64,000 nt of DNA. Source: Labrenzia sp. 011 (GTDB taxonomy: Bacteria > Pseudomonadota > Alphaproteobacteria > Rhizobiales > Stappiaceae). The stretch covers positions 30,769 to 94,768 of the forward strand of contig NZ_QCYM01000017.1 in assembly GCF_003075075.1 (NCBI RefSeq). Reading direction: 5' to 3'. Below, piece after piece: positions 24,654 to 34,466 of the stretch. The position numbers and the translations under genes are program-made. The number at the start of each line of letters is the position of its first letter. The first letter of the stretch is position 1. Under the pieces are notes generated by a model that saw only the letters and a list, made by a program, of their open reading frames with translations, ran no database searches and was not told the origin of the DNA.

Positions 24654-26180
24654 ATGACAGACCTGGTCAGAATGACCGGAATCGAAAAACGGTTCCCCGG
24701 CGTTCATGCCCTCAAGAATGTCAGTTTCGACCTGGCCAGCGGCGAGGTTCACGCCCTCATGGGCGAGAACGGCGCCGGCAAGTCCACGCTGATGAAGATC
24801 CTCTCCGGCATCTATCCCAAGGATGGCGGCGAGATCCTCATCAACGGAGAGCAGGCGGAGCTGAACGGCCCCAAGGCGGCGCAGGATCTGGGCATCGGCA
24901 TCATTCATCAGGAACTCAGCCTGATGAACGACCTGACGGTGGCACAGAACATCTTCATCGGCCGCGAGCCGCGCCTCAGGTTCGGCCGGCTGGACGAGGC
25001 CGCTCTCAACGCCCGGGCGGTCGAGATCTTCAGGTCGATGAATCTGGCCCTGGATCCGAAGACGGTCGTCGGTGACCTGACCATCGCCAAGCAGCAGGCG
25101 GTGGAAATCGCCAAGGCCCTTTCCTACCGCTCGCGCGTCCTGATCATGGACGAACCGACCGCGGCGCTGAATGATGCGGAAATCGCCGAACTCTTCACCA
25201 TCATCCGCCGCCTGAAGGCGGACGGCGTCGGCATCATCTACATCAGCCACAAGATGGACGAACTGAAGCAGATCGCCGACCGGGTGACCGTGATGCGCGA
25301 CGGCGCCTATGTGGGAACGCTCGATGCAGCCGGAACACCGGTTTCCAGGATCATCTCCATGATGGTTGGACGGGAAGTCGCCAACGAGACGGCCGATATT
25401 CCCGACCTGTCCGGAGCCGACACCCTTCTGGACGTGCGCGGCCTCAACCGGGGCCGGGAAATCCGCGACGTCAGCTTTTCCGTCCGCAAGGGCGAGATCC
25501 TCGGCTTTGCCGGGCTCATGGGCGCCGGACGCACCGAGGTCGCACGGGCGATCTTCGGGGCGGACCCGCGCGACGGCGGCGAGATCCGCGTCCACGGAAA
25601 GCCCTGCGCCATTTCGCAGCCTTCCGACGCGGTGAAGGCGGGGATCGGCTATCTTTCGGAAGACCGCAAGCACTTCGGCCTGGCCACCGGCATGGATGTG
25701 CGCACCAATATCGCCCTCGCCAGCCTCGACCGCTTCTCGAGCCCCCTCGGGGTCCTCAGGGAAGAGGAGATGCGGCGCACGGCGCAGGACTATATCGGCA
25801 AGCTGGATATCCGCACCCCGTCGGACAGACAGGAGGTGCGGCTGCTTTCCGGCGGCAACCAGCAGAAGGTGGTCATCGCCAAGTGGCTCTACCGGGACTG
25901 CGACATCCTGATCTTCGACGAGCCGACGCGCGGCATCGATGTCGGGGCGAAATCCGAAATCCACAAACTCCTGACCAACCTTGCGAAGGAAGGCCGGGCC
26001 ATCATCGTGATCTCCTCCGAACTGCCGGAAATCATGCGCCTCAGCCACCGCATCGCCGTCATGTGCGAAGGCCGGCTGACCGGCATCCTGCCGGGCGGCG
26101 AGCAAACCTCACAGGAAGACATCATGCACCTGGCGACACTCCGGACGCCGACCATGCAGCCAGAGGGATATCAGCAGTGA
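24654..26180 (+). CDS. Sugar ABC transporter ATP-binding protein (CUT2, RbsA/MglA type)
   Basis: This 508-residue protein has two fused ATPase domains. Domain 1 carries Walker [10 protein letters not shown] and Walker [14 protein letters not shown]. Domain 2 (from about residue 255) has the degenerate loop GLMGAGRTE, signature LSGGNQQKV and Walker [14 protein letters not shown], as usual for CUT2 importers. The ATG at 24654 has GGGAGG nearby. The stop overlaps the permease GTG start (GTGA at 26177-26180). It energises uptake of a monosaccharide, presumably L-fucose. Confidence 0.92.
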   Translation: MTDLVRMTGIEKRFPGVHALKNVSFDLASGEVHALMGENGAGKSTLMKILSGIYPKDGGEILINGEQAELNGPKAAQDLGIGIIHQELSLMNDLTVAQNIFIGREPRLRFGRLDEAALNARAVEIFRSMNLALDPKTVVGDLTIAKQQAVEIAKALSYRSRVLIMDEPTAALNDAEIAELFTIIRRLKADGVGIIYISHKMDELKQIADRVTVMRDGAYVGTLDAAGTPVSRIISMMVGREVANETADIPDLSGADTLLDVRGLNRGREIRDVSFSVRKGEILGFAGLMGAGRTEVARAIFGADPRDGGEIRVHGKPCAISQPSDAVKAGIGYLSEDRKHFGLATGMDVRTNIALASLDRFSSPLGVLREEEMRRTAQDYIGKLDIRTPSDRQEVRLLSGGNQQKVVIAKWLYRDCDILIFDEPTRGIDVGAKSEIHKLLTNLAKEGRAIIVISSELPEIMRLSHRIAVMCEGRLTGILPGGEQTSQEDIMHLATLRTPTMQPEGYQQ

Positions 26181-27181
26181 CAGCCGTCAATCCAACATCC
26201 ACGCCCACCCTGTTCGCCCGGATGATCGACACGGGGGCACATCAGAAGCTGCTGGCCTTCGCCAGCCTGGTCCTGTTGCTGATCGGCTTTTCGATCGCCT
26301 CGCCCAACTTCATGCAGACCTCCAACATGATCGCCATCCTGCAGGCGACCTCCGTCAACGGGGTGCTGGCCGTGGCGGCGACGCTGGTGATCATCACCGG
26401 CGGCATCGACCTGTCGGTCGGAACGCTGATGACCTTCTGCGCGGTGATCGCCGGCGTGGTGCTGACCAATCTCGGCATGCCGCTGCCGGTCGGCGTGATC
26501 GCGGCAATCGGCGCCGGCGCGCTCTGCGGCCTGTGCTCGGGCACCTTCATCGCCAAGATGAAGATCCCGCCCTTCATCGCCACCCTCGGCATGATGCTGA
26601 TCCTGAAAGGCCTGTCGCTGGTGATTTCCGGCACGCGGCCGATCTATTTCAACGACACGCCGGGCTTCGACCAGATCTCGCGCGGCTCGCTCATCGGCGA
26701 GATCATTCCCGCCCTGCCCATTCCCAACGGCGTGCTGATCCTGTTCATCGTCGCCCTGTCGGCAGCCTATGTCCTCGGGCGCACGGTGCTGGGACGCTAC
26801 ACCTTCGCGCTCGGTTCGAACGAGGAAGCGGTGCGCCTGTCCGGGGTCAACACCGATTTCTGGAAAATGGCGGTCTACAGTCTGGCCGGCGCCATCTGCG
26901 GCATTGCCGGCATCCTGATCGCCTCACGCCTGAACTCGGCCCAGCCTGCCCTCGGCCTCGGCTACGAGCTCGAGGCCATCGCCGCCGTGGTGATCGGCGG
27001 AACGTCGCTTTCCGGCGGGCGCGGCACGGTTCTGGGCACCTTGATCGGCGCGCTGATCATGGCCGTGCTCACCAACGGGCTGCGGGTGCTTTCCGTCGCC
27101 CAGGAATGGCAGACGGTGGTTACCGGCGCCATCATCATTCTGGCCGTCTATGCGGACATGGTGCGCAGACGCAAGGCCTGA
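26177..27181 (+). CDS. Sugar ABC transporter permease (CUT2, RbsC type)
   Basis: The 334-residue polytopic protein has RbsC-family landmarks: [37 protein letters not shown] and the late [30 protein letters not shown]. About 8-10 membrane helices are evident. Translation starts at GTG 26177 overlapping the ATPase stop. It forms the homodimeric membrane channel for the CUT2 importer. Confidence 0.92.
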   Translation: MTAVNPTSTPTLFARMIDTGAHQKLLAFASLVLLLIGFSIASPNFMQTSNMIAILQATSVNGVLAVAATLVIITGGIDLSVGTLMTFCAVIAGVVLTNLGMPLPVGVIAAIGAGALCGLCSGTFIAKMKIPPFIATLGMMLILKGLSLVISGTRPIYFNDTPGFDQISRGSLIGEIIPALPIPNGVLILFIVALSAAYVLGRTVLGRYTFALGSNEEAVRLSGVNTDFWKMAVYSLAGAICGIAGILIASRLNSAQPALGLGYELEAIAAVVIGGTSLSGGRGTVLGTLIGALIMAVLTNGLRVLSVAQEWQTVVTGAIIILAVYADMVRRRKA

Positions 27182-27255
27182 CTTTCATCAAGAAGAAGAG
27201 GGTGTCCACACCCCGGCAAACGGACAGAAATCCGCATACAACAATGGAGAGGAAT

Positions 27256-28200
27256 ATGCTCAACAGACGTCATCTCATCGGAGCTGCAGGTGCGGTCGCA
27301 CTCATGCTTTCCGGTAATTTCGCCTTCGCTCAGGAAACCTACATTCCGCTCATCTCGAAAGGCTTCCAGCATCAGTTCTGGCAGGCGGTGAAGGCCGGTG
27401 CCGATCAGGCCGCCGACGAGTTCGGGGTCACCATCACCTTCGAGGGCCCGGACAACGAAACCATGGTCGACCGCCAGATCGACATGCTCGCCGCAGCGCT
27501 CGCCAAGAACCCGACGGCCATCGGATTTGCCGCTCTCGACAGTCAGGCCGCCATCCCGCTTCTGCGCCAGGCGCAGGAAAAGGGCATTCCGGTCATCGCC
27601 TTCGACAGTGGCGTCGACAGCGACATTCCGCTGGCCACCGCTTCCACCGACAATGTTGCCGCGGCAGCCCTTGCCGCCGACAAGATGGCAGAGCTGATCG
27701 GCGGTGCCGGCAAGGTGGCCATCGTCGCCCATGACCAGACCAGCCGCACGGGCATCGACCGCGTCGAAGGGTTTTCGAACCGCATCAAGTCCAACTATCC
27801 GGACATCGAAGTGGTGACCGTGCAATACGGCGGCGGCGACCATCTGAAGTCGACGGAACTGACCAAGGCCATCCTGACCGCCAACCCGGATCTGAAGGGT
27901 GTCTTCGGCGCCAACGAAGGCTCCGCCCTCGGCGTCGTGAACGGTGTTGCCGAGATGGGCAAATCGGACATCGTCATCATCGGCTACGACAGCGGCAAGG
28001 CCCAGAAGGACGCCATCCGCAGCGGCGCGATGGCGGGTGCCATCACCCAGAACCCGGTCGGCATCGGCTATGAAACCGTGAAGGCCGCCCTCGAAGCCTC
28101 CCAGGGCAAGGAAGTGCCGGCGCATATCGACACCGGTTTCTACTACTACGACAGCTCGAACATCGACGATCCGAAGATCGCCGCTGTGTTGTACGACTGA
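27256..28200 (+). CDS. Sugar ABC transporter substrate-binding protein (RbsB type)
   Basis: The 314-residue periplasmic protein has a signal sequence beginning MLNRRHLIGAAGAVA and ending FAFAQ; the twin Arg allows Tat export but Sec is equally possible. The type-1 periplasmic binding fold is seen in IPLISKGFQHQFWQAVKAGADQAA, PVIAFDSGVDSD and GVFGANEGSALGVVN. The ATG 27256 is preceded by GGAGAGGAA. It should define the specificity of the importer, with L-fucose suggested by the flanking pathway. Confidence 0.92.
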   Translation: MLNRRHLIGAAGAVALMLSGNFAFAQETYIPLISKGFQHQFWQAVKAGADQAADEFGVTITFEGPDNETMVDRQIDMLAAALAKNPTAIGFAALDSQAAIPLLRQAQEKGIPVIAFDSGVDSDIPLATASTDNVAAAALAADKMAELIGGAGKVAIVAHDQTSRTGIDRVEGFSNRIKSNYPDIEVVTVQYGGGDHLKSTELTKAILTANPDLKGVFGANEGSALGVVNGVAEMGKSDIVIIGYDSGKAQKDAIRSGAMAGAITQNPVGIGYETVKAALEASQGKEVPAHIDTGFYYYDSSNIDDPKIAAVLYD

Positions 28201-28215
28201 TCCGAAGCCGCGCCT

Positions 28216-28235
28216 CCCGCGCCGGAATGCGCGGG
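28216..28235 (+). other. Intercistronic stem-loop after the binding-protein gene
   Basis: Arms CCCGCGC/GCGCGGG with a 6-base loop lie 16 bp after the binding-protein stop, without a T-run. Such hairpins after binding-protein genes often protect the upstream mRNA 3' end and lower downstream expression; that role is inferred here. Confidence 0.45.
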
Positions 28236-28357
28236 GGGCCCTGCCTTCCCGATCGCCTTCTTTTCTGCTTTCCTGTCAGTCCACAAGAAGGCAATGTGAA
28301 CCGAAGTGCCCGGCCGCCGGTGCGGCCGGGCTCAACAGCACCTAAGGATACTCGTTC

Positions 28358-29212
28358 ATGAAATTGCTGCGATTTGGCGCTCCCGGGCAGGAAAAGCCGG
28401 GCGTCCTCGATGCGGACAACCGCGTCCGCGACCTGTCGGCGGTTGTTGCCGATATCGCCGGAGACGCGCTTCTGCCGGAGACCATCGAACGCCTGAAGGG
28501 TCTCGATATCTCCAGCCTGCCCCTCGTTGACGGCGATCCGCAGAAGGACCTGCGTCTGGGCCCCTGTGTCGGCGCCATCGGCAAGTTCATCTGCATCGGC
28601 CTGAATTACGCCGACCATGCCGCCGAGGCCGGGATGGAGGTTCCGCCGGAACCGGTGGTGTTCAACAAATGGACATCCGCCATCATCGGACCCGACGACG
28701 ACGTGAAGATCCCGCGCGGTTCCGTGAAGACCGACTGGGAGGTCGAGCTCGGTGTGGTCATCGGCAAGGGCGGGGCCTATATCGACGAAGCCGATGCCAT
28801 GAGCCATGTGGCCGGCTTCTGCGTGGTCAACGACGTTTCCGAACGCGAATACCAGATCGAACGCTCCGGCACCTGGGACAAGGGCAAGGGTTGCGACACC
28901 TTCGGCCCGACCGGCCCCTGGCTGGTCACCCCGGACGAAGTCGGCGACCATGACGACCTCGGCATGTGGCTCGAAGTCGACGGCAAGCGCTATCAGGACG
29001 GCTCCACCCGAACCATGGTCTACCGGGTGCCGTTCCTCGTCTCCTACCTGAGCCGTTTCATGAGCCTGCAGCCGGGCGACGTGATCTCCACCGGCACGCC
29101 TCCGGGCGTCGGCATGGGCCAGAAGCCGCCGGTCTATCTCAAGGGCGGCGAAGTCATGCGCCTCGGTATCGACAAGCTGGGCAGCCAGACCCAGAAGGTC
29201 GTGAAGGCCTAG
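28358..29212 (+). CDS. Fumarylacetoacetate hydrolase family protein, probable 2,4-diketo-3-deoxy-L-fuconate hydrolase
   Basis: A 284-residue FAH-fold enzyme with metal-binding acidic residues in WEVELGVVIG and VVNDVSEREYQ, preceded by CIGLNYADHAAEAGM and ended by GDVISTGTPPGVGMGQKPP. In the L-fucose route this enzyme cleaves 2,4-diketo-3-deoxy-L-fuconate to pyruvate and lactate. It is the last gene of the plus arm and is followed by a strong terminator 23 bp after the stop. With AKR, FucU, lactonase, UxaA and SDR it completes the pathway. Confidence 0.85.
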   Translation: MKLLRFGAPGQEKPGVLDADNRVRDLSAVVADIAGDALLPETIERLKGLDISSLPLVDGDPQKDLRLGPCVGAIGKFICIGLNYADHAAEAGMEVPPEPVVFNKWTSAIIGPDDDVKIPRGSVKTDWEVELGVVIGKGGAYIDEADAMSHVAGFCVVNDVSEREYQIERSGTWDKGKGCDTFGPTGPWLVTPDEVGDHDDLGMWLEVDGKRYQDGSTRTMVYRVPFLVSYLSRFMSLQPGDVISTGTPPGVGMGQKPPVYLKGGEVMRLGIDKLGSQTQKVVKA

Positions 29213-29235
29213 GCTTCACGACTGCAGATAAGGCG

Positions 29236-29260
29236 AAAAGGGCCGGTCTCCGGCCCTTTT
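29236..29260 (+). terminator. Rho-independent terminator of the fucose-type operon
   Basis: A perfect 11-bp stem, AAAAGGGCCGG against CCGGCCCTTTT, with a TCT loop ends in a T-run. It lies 23 bp after the FAH gene and, being flanked by A and T runs, can act in both directions, though the convergent ada gene ends 143 bp further on. Confidence 0.9.
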
Positions 29261-29403
29261 CCTGTTTACCGCCAGGCGTTTCAGTACCCGCTCGGGCCGA
29301 ACAGCCCGCTCCGCGCCCCGGAGGTTTCCCAGGATGCAGCGAAGCGGAGATCCGGGGACCAATCGCCGTGCAGCTTGCGGAGGCAATTGCGTCTTGCGCG
29401 GCT

Positions 29404-30462
29404 TCACGCCCCGGCGCGATACCCCTGCTCGATCTCGATCAGGCGCTGCTTGCGCCAAAGGCCGCCGCCATAGCCGGTCAGGGAGCCGTCGGCGCCCATC
29501 ACCCGGTGACAGGGGATGACCAGGGCGATCTGGTTGGCACCATTGGCGCGGGCGACGGCACGCACCGCGTCCGGCCGGCCGAGCGCCCTGGCCACATCGC
29601 TGTAGCTGCGGATCTCGCCGGCGGGAATGGCGAGCAGCTCACGCCAGACATCGCGGGTAAAGGCGGTCCCGTGCAGGGCGAGCTTCGTCTCGAAGGTGCC
29701 GCCCATGCCGGCGAAGAACCGGTCCAGTTCGGCTTGGATCTGCTCCGTGACCTTGGTACGCCCGAAACCGATCTGCCCTTTTGCGAAGGCCTGCAGCTTT
29801 CTGAATTCGGCGGGAAACGCCTTGCGGTCGAGAAACTCCAGCAGGTGAAGCCGGGAACTGTCGGTGACGGCGATCATCGGCCCGAGCGGTGTGGCCACCC
29901 AGTCGGCAACCAGCAGCGGCTGAGAGCAAAAGGCGCCCGGCGGCTGGCCGAGGATCTTCGCGAAGGCGTCCCGGAAGGCGCTCGGGGATTCGAAGCCCGC
30001 CGTGATCTGCGCCTCGATGACCTTGCCGCCATCAGCCAGCGCGGAAAAGCCTTCCTGCAGGCGCCGCTGGCGGGCCATTTCCAGAAAGGTCATGCCGAAA
30101 TGGCGCTTGAAGGCGCGGCGCACGGTGGAAGGCTCAAGACCCATGCGCAGCAGGTCCGGTTCGCCCCAGCGATAGCCGGGCCGCTTTTCCAGGGCCTCGA
30201 TCAGCCGTTTCACCGCCGGATCGGCGCTGGCCTCGGGGGTTGTCGGCCGGCAGCGCTTGCACGGACGGAAGCCGCCCGCGATACATTCGGCCACGGTTTC
30301 ATGAAAGCTGCAGTTCTCCGCCTTCGGCTTGCGCGCCGGACAGGTGAGCCGGCAGAAGATGCCGGTGGAGGCCACGCAGACGAACATGCGCCCGTCATAG
30401 GCCGCATCGCGCGCCAGCAGCGCCTCATAGAGCGTGTCGAAAGAGGGTCGGGTCATCAGCAT
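29404..30462 (-). CDS. ada: Bifunctional DNA-repair methyltransferase/transcription activator Ada
   Basis: The 352-residue protein has the three Ada parts. The N-terminal zinc domain carries methylphosphotriester-accepting Cys residues (CVASTGIFCRLTCPAR and CKRC). A central AraC-type helix-turn-helix follows (about 95-180, AFKRHFGMTFLEMARQRRLQ). The C-terminal O6-alkylguanine methyltransferase has active site IPCHRVMGADGSLTGYGGG. It transfers alkyl groups to itself and, once methylated, activates its regulon. The length matches E. coli Ada. It stands alone and convergent with the fucose-type operon. Confidence 0.95.
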   Translation of the reverse strand: MLMTRPSFDTLYEALLARDAAYDGRMFVCVASTGIFCRLTCPARKPKAENCSFHETVAECIAGGFRPCKRCRPTTPEASADPAVKRLIEALEKRPGYRWGEPDLLRMGLEPSTVRRAFKRHFGMTFLEMARQRRLQEGFSALADGGKVIEAQITAGFESPSAFRDAFAKILGQPPGAFCSQPLLVADWVATPLGPMIAVTDSSRLHLLEFLDRKAFPAEFRKLQAFAKGQIGFGRTKVTEQIQAELDRFFAGMGGTFETKLALHGTAFTRDVWRELLAIPAGEIRSYSDVARALGRPDAVRAVARANGANQIALVIPCHRVMGADGSLTGYGGGLWRKQRLIEIEQGYRAGA

Positions 30463-30604
30463 GACCTGAGACTAGGCTGACCGGACCAACAATGCAGCCG
30501 GAAATCGGGCGTTTATTCTTTTCTTTGAGCCCATCAGCCCCGGCAATTTACGTTTCCCGAGCGACCTTTTCAAAGCCGGATCTGGAACGCGCTTTGATGG
30601 GACT

Positions 30605-31048
30605 TCACCGGATGGAAAGACAGACCGTTATCACGCCGGCATTGTCCCGGAGCGCATCGGCACGATCGTTGATGCGGAATGCATAAGTACCGGCCGGATT
30701 GGGAGAGTTCACTGCAAGAGCGGCAAATTCCGCGAAGGGCACGATCCGCCCCGCCCGGTCACGCACCAGCATTTCGCCAAAGGCATAGGATTGATCGAAC
30801 TTATAGCCGTAAAGAGGCCCAAGCTTCTGAGCCTCCCGGCCTGAATATCCCCGTGGACCGACCGGTTTGTATGCTCCGGCGATAACGGTCCAGCTGCCTG
30901 AATAATTCACGCCGCGGATCTTTCCGTCCGGAAGTCTCAGGGACTGCCATCCCTTGTTCGCGCTGACGTCGACACAATGGTCGTTGGCGAAGGCAACATT
31001 CGGGATCAGCAGGAACGTGGAGCAAAGCGCAAGAATAAGCCCGTACAT
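30605..31048 (-). CDS. Small secreted protein, PA-IL (LecA)-like beta-sandwich domain
   Basis: The 147-residue product has a clear signal peptide ending PNVAFA. The mature part shows GVNYSGSWTVIAGAYKPVGPRG, AFGEMLVRDRAGRIVPF and a C-terminal RINDRADALRDNAGVITV. The asparagine/aspartate-rich IND..DNxG motif and spacing recall the calcium- and sugar-binding end of PA-IL/LecA-type domains. It may be a periplasmic or secreted carbohydrate-binding protein; this is recognition by eye and remains tentative. ATG 31048 has GGAG eight bases upstream. No operon partner is present. Confidence 0.55.
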   Translation of the reverse strand: MYGLILALCSTFLLIPNVAFANDHCVDVSANKGWQSLRLPDGKIRGVNYSGSWTVIAGAYKPVGPRGYSGREAQKLGPLYGYKFDQSYAFGEMLVRDRAGRIVPFAEFAALAVNSPNPAGTYAFRINDRADALRDNAGVITVCLSIR

Positions 31049-31220
31049 GAGGTGCTCCAAATACCATATTCCTGGCAAGGAAATATCACAGGTTCCGCTT
31101 CGTCAAGAGTGTAGACGCGTGTCAGGATTCTCGGCCCTCCGCGCATTTCTCTGACCCGGCCCCATTGTCTTTGTCAGCTCCGAACGAACTGTGGCACAGT
31201 TCGGCGCCCTCCCTGGCAGT

Positions 31221-33408
31221 CCTCCCCGGCAAGCGCAGCGCGACCGGGGATCCATTGACTTCCAGAGACGGAAATGTGGAGACCGGCGCTGCGGCACGAG
31301 CGTGCCCCCTCCGGCCCTGCGGCCCTGCGGCCCTGCGGCCCTGCGGCAAGTGGTGACGTGGATTGGATCCCCGGTCAAGCCGGGGATGACCGCCTCGGGG
31401 GAGAGGGGTGCGAAACCGAAGAACCCTGTTTTCAGCAACAGCCCCTCCGGCTGGCATCCCTCTCCCCCGCAAGGGGGGAGAGTGGGAGCGAATCGAGAGG
31501 CTGCATGGTATCGCCCAGACTGGACGCACGGCGACAGCCCCCGCCCCCGGCAGTCATCCCCGGCAAGCGCAGCGCGACCGGGGATCCATTGGCTTCCAGA
31601 GACGGAAATGTGGAGACCGGCGTTGCGGCACGGCCAAGCACCATCAGCCATGCGGCAAGCGGTGACGTGGATTGGATCCCCGGTCAAGCCGGGGATGACC
31701 GCCTCGGGGGGAGAGGGGAGCGAAACCGAAGAACCCTGTTTTCAGCAACAGCCCCTCCGGCTGGCATCCCTCTCCCCCCCAAGGGGGGAGAGTGGGAGCG
31801 AACCGAGAGGCTGCATGGTATCGCCCAGACTGGACGCACGGCGACAGCCCCCGCCCCCGGCACTCATCCCCGGCAAGCGCAGCGCGACCGGGGATCCATT
31901 GGCTTCCAGAGACGGAAATGTGGAGACCGGCGCTGCGGCACGAGCGTGCCCCCTCCGGCCCTGCGGCAAGTGGTGACGTGGATTGGATCCCCGGTCAAGC
32001 CGGGGATGACCACCTCGGGGGGAGAGTGGGAGCGAACCGAGAGGCTGCATGGTATCGCCCAGGCTGGAGGCACAGCGACAGCTCCCGCCCCCGGCGGTCA
32101 TCCCCGGCAAGCGCAGCGCGACCGGGGATCCACTGGCTTCCAGAGACGGGGATGTGGAGACCGGCGCTGCGGTACGTTCGGGCACCCTCCGGCCCTGCGG
32201 CAAGTGGTGAGGTGGATTGGATCCCCGGTCAACCCGGGGATGACCGCCTCGGGGGAGAGGGGTGCGAAACCGAAGAACCCTGTTTTCAGCAACAGCCCCT
32301 CCGGCTGGCATCCCTCTCCCCCGCAAGGGGGGAGAGTGGGAGCGAGCGGAGAGGCTGCATGATATCGCCCAGGCTGGAGGCATGGAGACGCCTCCTCCCC
32401 CGGCAGTCATCCCCGGCAAGCGCAGCGCGACCGGGGATCCATTGGTTTCCAGAGCCGGAAATGTGGAGACCGGCGCTGCGGTACGTTCGGGCACCCTCCG
32501 GCCCTGCGGCAAGTGGTGAGGTGGATTGGATCCCCGGTCAAGCCGGGGATGACCGCCTCGGGGGAGAGGTGTGCGAAACCGAAGAACCCTGTTTTCAGCA
32601 ACAGCCCCTCCGGCTGGCATCCCTCTCCCCCGCAAGGGGGGAGAGTGGGAGCGAACCGAGAGGCTGCATGGTATCGCCCAGGCTGGAGGCACGGAGACGG
32701 CTCCCGCCCCCGGCGGTCATCCCCGGCAAGCGCAGCGCGACCGGGGATCCACGGGCTTCCAGAGACGGGGATGTGGAGACCGGCGCTGCGGTACGTTCGG
32801 GCACCCTCCGGCCCTGCGGCAAGTGGTGACGTGGATTGGATCCCCGGTCAAGCCGGGGATGACCGCCTCGGGGGAGAGGTGTGCGAAACCGAAGAACCCT
32901 GTTTTCAGCAACAGCCCCTCCGGCTGGCATCCCTCTCCCCCGCAAGGGGGGAGAGTGGGAGCAAACCGAGAGGCTGCATGATATCGCCCAGGCTGGAGGC
33001 ATGGAGACGCCTCCTCCCCCGGCAGTCACCCCCGGCAAGCGCAGCGCGACCGGGGATCTATTGGCTTCCAGAGACGGAAATGTGGAGACCGGCGTTGCGA
33101 CACGTTCGGGCACCCTCCAGCCCTGCGGCAAGCGGTGACGTGGATTGGATCCCCGGTCAAGCCGGGGATGACCACCTCGGGGGAGAGGGGAGCGAGCGGA
33201 GAGGCTGCATGGTATCGCCCAGGCTGGAGGCACAGCGACAGCCCCTCTCCCGGCGGTCATCCCCGGCAAGCGCAGCGCGACCGGGGATCCATTGGTTTCC
33301 AGAGCCGGAAATGTGGAGACCGGCGCTGCGGCACGTTCGGGCACCATCAGCCATGCGGCAAGTGGTGAGGTGGATTGGATCCCCGGTCACGCCGGGGATG
33401 ACCGCCTC
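31221..33408. repeat. Tandem array of ~310-bp units (8 copies), built on a REP-like palindromic core
   Basis: The block CCCCGGCAAGCGCAGCGCGA begins near 31221, 31554, 31864, 32098, 32408, 32718, 33026 and 33258. Spacings are about 333, 310, 234, 310, 310, 308 and 232 bp. Each unit also contains the dyad GATCCCCGGTCAAGCCGGGGATGAC-like core in a fixed place. Full units carry a roughly 77-bp block with CCCTGTTTTCAGCAACAG, and the shorter ~233-bp units lack exactly that block. Copies differ at only a few bases, so the array expanded recently or is homogenised by recombination. Confidence 0.9.
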
Positions 33409-33410
33409 AG

Positions 33411-33465
33411 AGAGGAGAGGAGAGGAGAGGAGAGGAGAGGAGAGGAGAGGAGAGGAGAGGAGAGG
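33411..33465. repeat. Pentanucleotide microsatellite (AGAGG)x11
   Basis: Eleven perfect copies of AGAGG directly follow the last unit of the 310-bp array, about 155 bp beyond the panB stop. Slippage would make it variable in length between strains. It is not within a gene and is downstream of panB, so an effect on expression is not evident. Confidence 0.95.
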
Positions 33466-33527
33466 AGGGAGCGGCACTGTCCGTTCAAGGGCGACATGGC
33501 GGGGGAACAGTGTCTGCCCCCTCCCGG

Positions 33528-33599
33528 TTGTCATCCCCGCTCGGGAGCAGGAATCCAGTAGCCGCCTGTCTTACGACGCAGACCGCGCCGGGATGACAA
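33528..33599. repeat. REP-like inverted repeat TTGTCATCCC ... GGGATGACAA
   Basis: Perfect 10-bp arms with a 52-bp interior lie 22 bp beyond the panB stop. The TCATCCC core is the same as in the large arrays, but the interior sequence differs. It could act as a transcription end point for panC-panB, although it lacks a T-run. Confidence 0.6.
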
Positions 33600-33620
33600 G
33601 AACCGGCTGTTCTTCCTGGC

Positions 33621-34430
33621 CTATCTGTAGACCTGCTCCTCACCCGGGAACTTGCGGGCCTTGACCTCGTCCGCATAGGCCTTCACGGCCGCCTCGATCT
33701 GGCCGCCGAGGTTGCCGTAGACCTTGACGAATTTCGGCGGCGTGGGGTTGAGGCCGAGCATGTCTTCCAGGACCAGGATCTGGCCGTCGCATTCCGGCGA
33801 GGCGCCGATGCCGATGGTGGGGATGGGGATCTGGCTGGTGATGCGTGCCGCCAGAGGCTCGACCATGCCTTCCAGAACGATGGAGAAGGCGCCTGCATCG
33901 GCGACGGCACGGGCGTCCGCCTCGTGCATCGCCCAGGTGTCCTCGTCGCGTCCCTGGGTGCGGAAGCCGCCCATGACGTTGACCGATTGCGGCGTCAGGC
34001 CGGTATGGGCCATGACGGGAATGCCGCGTTCGGTCAGGAAGTTGATGGTTTCTGCCATGCGCACGCCGCCTTCCAGCTTGACCGCGCCGCACTGGGTTTC
34101 CTTCATGACGCGCGCAGCGTTGCGGAAGGCCTCGGACGGGCTTTCCTCATAGGTGCCGAAGGGCATGTCGACGACGACGAGCGCCTTCTTCGTGCCGCGC
34201 ACCACCGCCTTGCCGTGCATGATCATCAGTTCCAGCGACACGCCGACGGTGGATTCCATGCCATGCATCACCATGCCGAGACTGTCGCCGACAAGGATGA
34301 AATCCGCGTATTCATCGACGATGGCCGCCGTATGGGCGTGATAGGAGGTCAGCGAGACAATCGGGTCGCCGCCCTTGCGCCGGGTGATCTGCGGGGCCGT
34401 GGTGCGGCGGATGGGTTTCTGGGTGCTCAT
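33621..34430 (-). CDS. panB: 3-methyl-2-oxobutanoate hydroxymethyltransferase PanB
   Basis: The 269-residue TIM-barrel protein has the metal- and ketoacid-binding signature [14 protein letters not shown]. Also present are [18 protein letters not shown] (metal Glu), [19 protein letters not shown] and [22 protein letters not shown]. It makes ketopantoate from 2-ketoisovalerate and methylene-tetrahydrofolate in pantothenate synthesis. It follows panC by 36 bp on the minus strand. Length and motifs are normal. Confidence 0.96.
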   Translation of the reverse strand: MSTQKPIRRTTAPQITRRKGGDPIVSLTSYHAHTAAIVDEYADFILVGDSLGMVMHGMESTVGVSLELMIMHGKAVVRGTKKALVVVDMPFGTYEESPSEAFRNAARVMKETQCGAVKLEGGVRMAETINFLTERGIPVMAHTGLTPQSVNVMGGFRTQGRDEDTWAMHEADARAVADAGAFSIVLEGMVEPLAARITSQIPIPTIGIGASPECDGQILVLEDMLGLNPTPPKFVKVYGNLGGQIEAAVKAYADEVKARKFPGEEQVYR

Positions 34431-34466
34431 GCGGCGTCCTTTCGAAGGGGGCTTGAGAGGCGGAAA

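Larger units (their letters stand above)
31049..33620. other. 2.6-kb gene-free region dominated by repeats
   Basis: No credible gene lies between the PA-IL-like gene and panB. The stretch is filled by a tandem array (31221-33408), a microsatellite (33411-33465) and one dyad element (33528-33599). Many long open frames exist on both strands, but they consist of the repeat read in every phase and lack ribosome sites. Confidence 0.8.

Noticed and set aside
24285..26105. A 606-codon minus-strand open frame opposite the sugar ABC ATPase
   Set aside because: It is an antisense shadow of a recognised gene with intact Walker and signature motifs.
31221..33408. CRISPR array
   Set aside because: Repeats are long and tandem with near-identical content throughout; there are no short direct repeats with unique spacers and no cas genes.
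31274..33664. Long overlapping open frames on both strands inside the 310-bp array (for example 31274-32362 plus, 31742-32692 minus, 32513-33664 plus)
   Set aside because: The same repeat is read in several phases, no start signals or domains are present, and the unit length (310) shifts frame between copies.
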